Translations under genes and position numbers: made by a program
Assembly: GCA_027486035.1 (NCBI GenBank)
Contig: JAIXPX010000028.1
Span: forward strand, 1-41,808
Source: Erythrobacteraceae bacterium
GTDB taxonomy: Bacteria > Pseudomonadota > Alphaproteobacteria > Sphingomonadales > Sphingomonadaceae
DNA length: 41,808 bases
Reading direction: 5' to 3'
Shown: positions 7,888 to 16,146 of the stretch, piece after piece
Layout of the letters: each line of letters begins with the position of its first letter
How positions within the stretch are numbered: the stretch's first letter is position 1
Notes under the pieces: generated by a model
Database searches by the model: none
What the model saw: only the letters and a program-made list of their open reading frames with translations
Told to the model about the DNA's origin: nothing

Positions 7888-9054
7888 TCACCCCGCCGCC
7901 CCGATCAGCTCGCGCCCGATCAGCATCCGGCGGATTTCGTTCGTGCCTGCGCCGATATCCAGCAGCTTGGCGTCGCGCATGTAGCGTTCGACCGGCCAGT
8001 CGGTCGTGTAGCCCGCGCCGCCCAGCGCCTGCACGCTTTCGGCGGCGACCTTGAAGGCGTTTTCCGACGCCAGCAAAATCACCCCCGCCGCATCGAAACG
8101 CGTCGTCTGCCCGGCGTCGCACGCCTTCGCCACCGCATAGGTATAGGCGCGCGCCGATTGCAGGGCGACATACATGTCGGCGACCTTGGCCTGCATCAAT
8201 TGGAACGAGCCAATCGGCTTTCCGAACTGCTTGCGCTCGCGCAGGTAGGGGATCACCGTGTCGAGGCACGCCTGCATGATGCCGAGCTGCAACCCGGCGA
8301 GCACCACGCGTTCGTAATCGAGCCCGCTCATAAGCACGCCGACGCCGCCGTTCACCGGGCCCATCACCCGCTCCTCGGGGATGAAGCAGTCGGTGAACAC
8401 CAGCTCTGCGGTGGGCGAGCCCTTCATGCCGACCTTGCTGATCTTCTGGCCGATGGCAAAGCCCTCGTCGCCCTTCTCGATCAGGAAGGCGGTGATGCCG
8501 CGCGATCCGGCATGGCCATCGGTCTTGGCATAGACCACCAGCGTGTCGGCTTCCGGCGCGTTGGTAATCCAGAACTTGGTGCCGTTCAGCACGTAGCCGC
8601 CCTGCACCGCATCGGCCTTCAATTTCATCGAAACGACGTCCGACCCCGCGCCCGCCTCCGACATGGCGAGGCTGCCGACGTGTTCGCCCGAGATCAGCTT
8701 GGGGAGATATTTCGCCTTCTGCTCGTCATTCCCCCAGCGGCGGATCTGGTTGAGGCACAGGTTCGAGTGCGCGCCATAGGAGAGGCCGACGCTGGCGCTC
8801 GCCCGCGAGACTTCCTCGACCGCGATCACATGCTCAAGATAGCCGAGGCCCAGCCCGCCCCATTCCTCTTCCACCGTGATGCCGTGGAGGCCCAGCGCGC
8901 CCATCGGCTGCCACAGCTCGCGGGGGAAGCGGTCCTCGCGATCAGTGCGTGTCGCAAGCGGCATGATCCGCTCGTCAGCGAAGCGCGCCGTGGTGTCGCG
9001 GATCATCGTGGCCGCTTCGCCGAGCTGGAAGTCGAAATCGGGGGTGGCGCGCAT
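7888..9054 (-). CDS. ivd: Isovaleryl-CoA dehydrogenase
   Basis: A 388-residue FAD-dependent acyl-CoA dehydrogenase oxidising isovaleryl-CoA to 3-methylcrotonyl-CoA, the step before MccB in leucine catabolism. The isovaleryl type is identified by the catalytic Glu at about residue 248 in LDYERVVLAG and by GAGTNEIRRMLIGREL near the end, where other acyl-CoA dehydrogenases carry the catalytic Glu instead. AMSEAGAGSDV (130-140) and FWITN (161-165) are the usual FAD/substrate blocks. ATG 9054 is preferred: AGGA lies about 8 bases upstream, and residues matching the family begin just after it. The frame stays open to 9120, but that part reads as non-family sequence. Confidence 0.95.
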   Translation of the reverse strand: MRATPDFDFQLGEAATMIRDTTARFADERIMPLATRTDREDRFPRELWQPMGALGLHGITVEEEWGGLGLGYLEHVIAVEEVSRASASVGLSYGAHSNLCLNQIRRWGNDEQKAKYLPKLISGEHVGSLAMSEAGAGSDVVSMKLKADAVQGGYVLNGTKFWITNAPEADTLVVYAKTDGHAGSRGITAFLIEKGDEGFAIGQKISKVGMKGSPTAELVFTDCFIPEERVMGPVNGGVGVLMSGLDYERVVLAGLQLGIMQACLDTVIPYLRERKQFGKPIGSFQLMQAKVADMYVALQSARAYTYAVAKACDAGQTTRFDAAGVILLASENAFKVAAESVQALGGAGYTTDWPVERYMRDAKLLDIGAGTNEIRRMLIGRELIGAAG

Positions 9055-9167
9055 TTTATGTCCTGCCGGTGTAATGATCGTTCGAGCGCTGCGCATAGCA
9101 AGGCCGCGCGGAAAGGCCAATCGGGGACGCTGGCGTCGCGGCGCGACAATCGCTAATCGGGCAGGGA

Positions 9168-9950
9168 ATGGAAACCCCGCCGCCCCTGCTCCGCTTCGAC
9201 GGGGTGACCTGCCGCTTCGGCGAGGTCACGGCTGTTGGCGGCGTCTCCTGCGACATCGCGGCTGGCAGCTTTGTCGCGCTGGTCGGGGCCTCGGGATCGG
9301 GCAAGTCGACCCTGCTGAAGACCGTGAACACGCTGGTCACGCCGAGCGCGGGCCGCGTGCTGTTCGGCGGCGAGGCGGTGACCGCGCTCCCGCCCGCCCG
9401 CCTGCGCCGCCGCGTCGGCTACGTTTTCCAGGGCATCGGCCTGTTCCCGCATTTCTCGGTCGCGGAAAACATCGCCATCGGACCGCGCCTTGCGGGCGAA
9501 AAACTGCCGCCCGAACGGATCGCCGAACTGCTCGCGCTGGTCGAGCTCGACCCCGCCTATGCGCGGCGGATGCCCGATGCACTCTCCGGGGGCCAGCGCC
9601 AGCGGGTGGGGGTCGCCCGGGCGCTGGCGGGCGGGCCGGAGCTGCTCATCATGGACGAGCCCTTCGGCGCGCTCGATCCGCTCACCCGCGACGCGCTGGG
9701 CCGCAAGGTGCGCGAATTGCACGAGACGCTCGGCCTCACCACGGTGATGGTCACCCACGACATGGCCGAGGCGCTGCTGCTGGCCGACCGGGTGCTGGTG
9801 ATGGACCGGGGCGCACTCGTCGCCGACGAGACCCCGCACGCACTGCTCGCCGGCGCGGGCGGGGCGGTGGCGCAGCGGCTCGCCAGCGTGCCGCGCGAAC
9901 AGGCCGAGCGCCTCGCGGCGCTTGAAGGCCTCGGGGAGGGCCCGCGCTGA
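9168..9950 (+). CDS. Osmoprotectant-type ABC transporter, ATP-binding protein
   Basis: A 260-residue ABC ATPase powering an importer of the glycine betaine/choline/carnitine (OpuB/OpuC/ProV) class. Walker A is GASGSGKST (about 40-48), followed by the Q-loop in YVFQGIGLFPHF, the signature LSGGQRQRVGVARAL, Walker B LLIMDEPFGALDP and the switch His in VMVTHDMAEAL. There is no CBS-domain pair at the C-terminus, which ProV and OpuCA usually carry, so osmotic gating by that domain is not expected. Its stop and the start of the following permease overlap as TGATG. The gene is divergent from ivd across 113 bases that must hold both promoters. Confidence 0.93.
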   Translation: METPPPLLRFDGVTCRFGEVTAVGGVSCDIAAGSFVALVGASGSGKSTLLKTVNTLVTPSAGRVLFGGEAVTALPPARLRRRVGYVFQGIGLFPHFSVAENIAIGPRLAGEKLPPERIAELLALVELDPAYARRMPDALSGGQRQRVGVARALAGGPELLIMDEPFGALDPLTRDALGRKVRELHETLGLTTVMVTHDMAEALLLADRVLVMDRGALVADETPHALLAGAGGAVAQRLASVPREQAERLAALEGLGEGPR

Positions 9951-11488
9951 TGCGCGAGATCTGGGACATCCTTCCCGGCCTCGGTGACAAGCTGGCGGCG
10001 CACGTCGTGCTCTCTGCCAGCGCGATCGGCCTTGCCATGCTCATCGCCCTGCCGCTGGCGGTCTGGGCAAGCCGCTCGCCGGTGATTGCGCGCCTTTCGC
10101 TGAGCCTCGCCAGCCTTGTGCAGACCATTCCGGCGCTGGCCCTGCTGGCGCTGTTCTTCCCGCTGCTGCTCAGCTTGCGCAGCGTTTTCGGCGAGGGCCT
10201 GCCGACCCTGGGCTTCCTCCCCGCGCTGATGGCGCTCACCCTCTATGCGCTGCTGCCGATCCTCCGGAATGCCGTCACCGCGCAGGCCAATCTCGATCCG
10301 GGCGTGCTCGAGGCGGCGGACGGCGTGGGGATGACGCGCTGGCAGAAGCTCGCGCTGGTCGAGGCGCCCTTGTCGGCCCCCTTCATCATGGCCGGCATCC
10401 GCACCGCAAGCGTGTGGACGATCGGCGCCGCGACACTTGCCACCACCATCGGCCAGCCGAGCCTCGGCGACCCGATCTTCGCAGGCCTCCAGACCCAGAA
10501 CTGGGCGCTGGTCGTCGCGGGGTGCCTGGTGAGCGCGGGGCTGGCGCTGGTGGCCGACTGGCTGTTGTGGTGGGTAGAGCGCGGCATCGACGAGCGCAAA
10601 CGCTGGAAGTGGGCAGCGGCCCTGATGGCGGTGGTGGCGGGCGTCACCGGAGCACTCGCATCGCAGGCGGAGGGCAAGGACAGGGACACGATCATCATCG
10701 CTGCCAAGCAGTTCTCCGAGCAGTATATCCTGGCGCAACTGATCGGCCAGCGGCTCGAGGCGGCGGGCTACCGCGTCGAATATCGCGACGGGCTGGGGAG
10801 CGCCGTGGTGCACTCGGCGGTGGCGAGTTCGAGCATCGACATCTCGGTCGACTACACCGGAACGATCTGGACGAATTACCTCAAGCGCACCGACAACCCG
10901 GGGCGCGAGGCGATGTACCGGACGATCCGCGACTGGGAGATGCGCGAGAACGGCGTCAGGGTGCTGGGCCGCCTCGGCTTCGAGAACGCCTATGCCTTCG
11001 CCATGCGGCAGGATCGCGCCGCCGCGCTCGGGGTCACCTCGCTCGCCGATCTCACCGCGAAGGCCCCGCGGCTCACCATCGGCGGCGACCCCGAATTCTT
11101 CGAGCGGCCCGAATGGATCGCGGTGCGCGACGCCTATGGCCTCGGGTTCGGCAGGAGCCGCAACTTCGCGCCGACCTTCATGTACAACGCGCTGCAATCA
11201 GGGGAGGCTGACGTGATCAGCGCCTACACCTCGGACGGGCGGATCGCGGCGGACAAGCTGGTCGTGCTGGAAGACCCCGAGGGCGCGCTGCCAAGCTACG
11301 ACGCGATGCTGATGCTCAGCCCGCGCATCGCCGGCGACAAGGGCGTGATCGCCGCGCTCCAGCCCCTGATCGGCGCGATCAGCGTCGAGGCGATGCGCGA
11401 GGCGAACCTCGCCGTCGACCGCGAGGACGCGCAGAAACAGACGCCGAAGCAGGCGGCGGAGGAACTGGCGAGGAAGGCGGGGCTCTAG
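9950..11488 (+). CDS. Fused ABC permease and substrate-binding protein, osmoprotectant (OpuB/YehZ) type
   Basis: A 512-residue fusion. Residues about 1-215 form a binding-protein-dependent permease with about six helices and the EAA-like ILRNAVTAQANLDPGVLEAADGVG loop that docks on the ATPase. Residues about 245-512 form an OpuAC-type periplasmic binding domain, opening with IIIAAKQFSEQYILAQLIG and including DISVDYTGTIW. One more hydrophobic segment (about 222-240) lies between the parts and would tether the binding domain to the membrane, facing the periplasm. With the ATPase just upstream (1-base overlap) the two genes give a complete importer. Quaternary amines such as glycine betaine, choline or ectoine-like solutes are the likely cargo, but the pocket residues were not modelled. 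Confidence 0.92.
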   Translation: MREIWDILPGLGDKLAAHVVLSASAIGLAMLIALPLAVWASRSPVIARLSLSLASLVQTIPALALLALFFPLLLSLRSVFGEGLPTLGFLPALMALTLYALLPILRNAVTAQANLDPGVLEAADGVGMTRWQKLALVEAPLSAPFIMAGIRTASVWTIGAATLATTIGQPSLGDPIFAGLQTQNWALVVAGCLVSAGLALVADWLLWWVERGIDERKRWKWAAALMAVVAGVTGALASQAEGKDRDTIIIAAKQFSEQYILAQLIGQRLEAAGYRVEYRDGLGSAVVHSAVASSSIDISVDYTGTIWTNYLKRTDNPGREAMYRTIRDWEMRENGVRVLGRLGFENAYAFAMRQDRAAALGVTSLADLTAKAPRLTIGGDPEFFERPEWIAVRDAYGLGFGRSRNFAPTFMYNALQSGEADVISAYTSDGRIAADKLVVLEDPEGALPSYDAMLMLSPRIAGDKGVIAALQPLIGAISVEAMREANLAVDREDAQKQTPKQAAEELARKAGL

Positions 11489-11510
11489 ACCTCACGGTGG
11501 TGCGCTGGAT

Positions 11511-11604
11511 CGGTCGCGCAGCGACCGCAAGGCCGCCCGCCCGCCCGCAGCGACGCGATCTTCAGATCGCATGAGCGAGGACACGGCACGCCGGCTGGCG
11601 TGCC
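11511..11604. repeat. Cluster of three hairpins between convergent genes
   Basis: Three perfect inverted repeats in 94 bases: CGGTCGC/GCGACCG (11511-11527, 3-nt loop), GCGATC/GATCGC (11555-11570, 4-nt loop) and GGCACGCC/GGCGTGCC (11585-11604, 4-nt loop). They lie between the ABC fusion gene and the converging DUF2147 gene. No T-tract follows any of them. They may serve as bidirectional transcription stops or be remains of intergenic repeats. Confidence 0.6.
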
Positions 11605-11608
11605 ACAA

Positions 11609-12028
11609 TCAGGACGCCTTCTTCCACACCTGCGTCTGGCAGAAGGGACCGACACAACCCTTGACCTCGAGCGTCCCGGCATCCTTGCGGCGGACTTCGG
11701 AGGTGTAGCTGCGCCCGGTCTTGGGATCATAGACCTGCCCGCGCCACACGCCCTCTTCTGCCACGAGGCCGGTGAGGATCGCGGTGCCGATCAGCTTTCG
11801 CGTCCGCTTGGCGGGGTCGGAATTGTTGATGTCGCGCTGGTCCTTGCCGCCCTTGGGAAGGATCAGGAAGCGCTCGATCGTGCCGCACTGCGCCTTGCCG
11901 CACTTGCCGATCGCCACCACCGCATCCTTCTCGGCCGTCACCCAGCGGCCCGTGATCGGCTCGGCCGCCTGAGCCGGGCTGGCGAGCATCGCCAGTGCAA
12001 GGGAGAGTGCAACCGCTTTCGTCCTCAT
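11609..12028 (-). CDS. DUF2147 secreted protein
   Basis: A 139-residue DUF2147-family protein. It has an N-terminal signal peptide (MRTKAVALSLALAMLASPAQA, cleavage near residue 21-22) and a mature domain starting PITGRWVTAEKDAVVAIGKC. It holds Cys pairs (KCGKAQC and GCVGPFC) that could form disulfides in the periplasm, and ends CQTQVWKKAS as the family does. The family folds as a small lipocalin-like barrel of unknown function. ATG 12028 is chosen over ATG 12037 because GAGG lies 8-9 bases before it but directly against the upstream ATG. It follows the MidA-like gene with a gap of about 11 bases, so it is probably in the lgt transcript. Confidence 0.88.
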   Translation of the reverse strand: MRTKAVALSLALAMLASPAQAAEPITGRWVTAEKDAVVAIGKCGKAQCGTIERFLILPKGGKDQRDINNSDPAKRTRKLIGTAILTGLVAEEGVWRGQVYDPKTGRSYTSEVRRKDAGTLEVKGCVGPFCQTQVWKKAS

Positions 12029-12039
12029 TGTCGTCATCC

Positions 12040-13098
12040 TCAATCAAACCCAACCCCGAACGGCCAGCGCCGCCCGCAGATCCCAAGCACCTTGAACAGC
12101 GTGCCCATCTGGCTGTCCTCGACCAGCCGGTCGCGCTGGCGGCGGATCTTGTCCTTGTCGCGCGGGTTGCGGCGCTGCAAGGCCTCCATGCGCGTGTCGA
12201 TCCCCATCTGGCGCAGCCATTCGCCCTGATAGGTGAGGCCCATGAGGTCCGCGCCGTTGGCGAGAGCGACGTCGCGCAGCAGCTCGAAATCGACATGGGC
12301 GGTGATGTCGGCCTCGCCGGGATGGGCGAAGACATCGACCTTTTCGTGCGCCTTCAGCGCCTGCAAGGTCGATCCCGAGCGCAGTTCCATGTGGCCATAG
12401 TCGATGATCAGCGCCGCACCGCCCTGGTTGCGCAGGCGCTGCGCGATCTCGGCCATCAGCGCCGCCGCCGCCGGGCTGGTCTCGATCATCGCGCCCTGTG
12501 AGGCCCGGACCCAGCTGGGCGGGACGAGATGGTCCATCCGCTCGCGCCCCGCCACGAAGGTGAACCGATCGCCGTCGAGCCCGACGAGGCGGTCGAACCA
12601 GCCGTCGGCAGAGCGCACCAGCTGGTGCACCGGCAGGGCATCGAAGAACTCGTTGGCGACGATCAGCAGCGGCGCATCGTCGGGCAGGGTCGAAATGTCG
12701 TGGTGATGGTGGCACCCCGGGAAGGCCTCGCGCTGGAGTGCCCTGAGACTTGCGGAGGTCTCGACGAAGTGGATCTCCGGCGCGAACTCATAGCGCGCCG
12801 CCGCCCCCAGCGCGTCCTTCGCCAGCGTGCCGCGCCCGGGGCCGAGCTCGACATAGTGGATGCGCTTGCGGCTGCCCATGCGCACCCACAGGTCGGCGAG
12901 CCACAGGCCGATGAGCTCGCCGAACATCTGGCTGATCTCGGGGGCGGTGATGAAATCGCCCCGCTCGCCCAGAGGGTCGCGGCTGGCGTAGTAGCGCGCG
13001 TTGCTCTCACCCATGAACTGCGCGAGGCTGATGGGCCCGGTCTCGCGGATCAGGCGCTTGAGGGTGGCGGGCACATCGACAGTGGCGCGGGCGCGCAC
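12040..13098 (-). CDS. MidA/NDUFAF7-like class I SAM-dependent methyltransferase
   Basis: A SAM-dependent methyltransferase of the MidA family, whose mitochondrial relative NDUFAF7 methylates an arginine of a complex I subunit. Family blocks are PISLAQFMGESNARYYASRD, GDFITAPEISQMFGELIGLW, the SAM-binding VELGPGRGTL and NEFFDALPVHQLV. The start is uncertain. GTG 13098 gives 352 residues, the usual family length; GTG 13074 is also possible. The frame remains open, with G/C-ending codons and an Ala/Arg/Glu-rich reading, back through 13416 inside lgt. No ATG, GTG or TTG occurs between 13098 and that inner-lgt ATG, so a longer form would need CTG or a start inside lgt. Confidence 0.88.
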   Translation of the reverse strand: MRARATVDVPATLKRLIRETGPISLAQFMGESNARYYASRDPLGERGDFITAPEISQMFGELIGLWLADLWVRMGSRKRIHYVELGPGRGTLAKDALGAAARYEFAPEIHFVETSASLRALQREAFPGCHHHHDISTLPDDAPLLIVANEFFDALPVHQLVRSADGWFDRLVGLDGDRFTFVAGRERMDHLVPPSWVRASQGAMIETSPAAAALMAEIAQRLRNQGGAALIIDYGHMELRSGSTLQALKAHEKVDVFAHPGEADITAHVDFELLRDVALANGADLMGLTYQGEWLRQMGIDTRMEALQRRNPRDKDKIRRQRDRLVEDSQMGTLFKVLGICGRRWPFGVGFD

Positions 13099-13319
13099 CT
13101 CGGCTTCGAGGCGGGCCTGCTCCTCTGCCGCACGGCGGGCCTCGGCTTCGGCCGCAGCCCGGGCTTGCGCCTGTGCTTCGCGGCGCGCTGCTTCAGCGGC
13201 CCCGGCGCGGGCCTGATCGCGCGGGTCAGGCCCGAGCGGAGCGGATGCCGCAGCGGCCGAGGCGCCGGGCTCGGGATCGATCAGCCGCAGCGCGCTGCGC
13301 CAGACCCGCCTGCCGCCGC

Positions 13320-14219
13320 TCAGGCCGGTGCCGTCGTTCCCGCCGTCAGCGGCTTCCTGCGCAGCGCGTAGATCACGACAATCAATCCGGTCAGGATAAG
13401 CGGTATCGTCAGCCATTGTCCCATCGATAGCCCGGTCCGGGCGGCAAAGTCAGCCAGTTGTTGATCGGGCTGGCGGAAAAATTCGACGATGAAGCGTGAG
13501 CACCCCATGCCGAGCGTGAACACCCCGGCGAGCAGGCCCGGGCGGTAACGGGCGCGGGTTTTCCAGAACAGCAGGAGCATGACGACGAGCATCACCAGCC
13601 CCTCGAGTCCGGCCTGGTAGAGCTGGCTCGGGTGGCGGGCGAGCTGGTCGGGATCGCTCGGGAAGATCATCGCCCAGGACACGTCGCTGACGCGGCCCCA
13701 CAGCTCCCCGTTGATGAAGTTGGCAAGCCGGCCGAGCAGCATCCCCATCGGCACGCCGACCGCGACATAATCGACCACGCGGATGAAGTTCAGCCTGTCG
13801 CGCCAGGCGACCCACGCCATCGCGGCGGTAACGCCCATGAGGCCGCCGTGGAAGCTCATCCCCCCGTCCCACAGGCGCAGCAGCTTCCACGAGACCAGCC
13901 CCTCGCCCGAGAAATCGGTGAAGGCGCTGGGGGTGCCCGTCTCGCCGCCGGTGTAGAACAGGGCATAGCCCAGCCGCCCGCCGAAAATCACGCCGAGCGT
14001 GCAGTAGAAGAACAGATCGTCGGCATGGCGCTGTGCCATTGGCGCGCCCGGCTGCTTGAGAGCCTTGGAGGTGTGCCAATAGGCGAAGACCACCCCGAGC
14101 AGGTAGGCCAGCGAGTAGAAGCGCAGCGTGAAGAAGCCCAGGGCGATGCCCGGCTTCAATCCCAGATCGGCCCAGTAGATCGGATCGGCAGCGTTGCTTG
14201 CGGCAAGTAGTGACAGCAC
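13320..14219 (-). CDS. lgt: Prolipoprotein diacylglyceryl transferase
   Basis: A 299-residue integral inner-membrane enzyme. It moves diacylglycerol from phosphatidylglycerol to the lipobox cysteine of prolipoproteins, the first step of lipoprotein maturation. Signature blocks are GVIFGGRLGYALFY, GGMSFHGGLMG, GRLANFINGELWGR (the Lgt signature with its essential Arg and Asn) and RHPSQLYQ. Seven membrane segments are visible. The start is GTG 14219 with GAGG eight bases upstream. A TATCAT box (complement of 14240-14245) lies about 20 bases before the start. The gene leads a minus-strand series with the MidA-like and DUF2147 genes. The PstS lipoprotein at 30205 is an example of a substrate. Confidence 0.96.
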   Translation of the reverse strand: MLSLLAASNAADPIYWADLGLKPGIALGFFTLRFYSLAYLLGVVFAYWHTSKALKQPGAPMAQRHADDLFFYCTLGVIFGGRLGYALFYTGGETGTPSAFTDFSGEGLVSWKLLRLWDGGMSFHGGLMGVTAAMAWVAWRDRLNFIRVVDYVAVGVPMGMLLGRLANFINGELWGRVSDVSWAMIFPSDPDQLARHPSQLYQAGLEGLVMLVVMLLLFWKTRARYRPGLLAGVFTLGMGCSRFIVEFFRQPDQQLADFAARTGLSMGQWLTIPLILTGLIVVIYALRRKPLTAGTTAPA

Positions 14220-14239
14220 GGAGCGAACCTCTTATTGCA

Positions 14240-14245
14240 ATGATA
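14240..14245 (-). promoter_or_regulatory. Possible -10 box for lgt
   Basis: TATCAT on the minus strand (five of six to TATAAT) lies 20 bases before the lgt start codon. The -35 position reads CTTTCG and is poor. A GGGCCC-GAAA-GGGCCC hairpin (14258-14273) sits across that place. The rest of the 193-base divergent gap towards the acyl-CoA synthetase shows no clear sigma70 pair. Confidence 0.3.
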
Positions 14246-14412
14246 TGCCGTATCGGCGGGCCCGAAAGGGCCCCGGTCGCGCTGGCGCTTCTGGCACAGC
14301 ATCCGGGGCAGGGGAAGGGGCGCGGGAACGCCTAGGCAGAATGGGACAGGCAATTCGGGACGGGTCGCACCCGGCCAGAGGGCCGCAACAACTAGAGAGA
14401 GGAAATCACCGC

Positions 14413-16128
<1,716 letters not shown>

Positions 16129-16146
16129 CCGGCACGTGAGCCCGCT

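Noticed and set aside
9055..9167. A defined divergent promoter or regulator site between ivd and the ABC genes
   Set aside because: The 113-base gap must hold promoters, but no pair of boxes or dyad reached a level worth listing.
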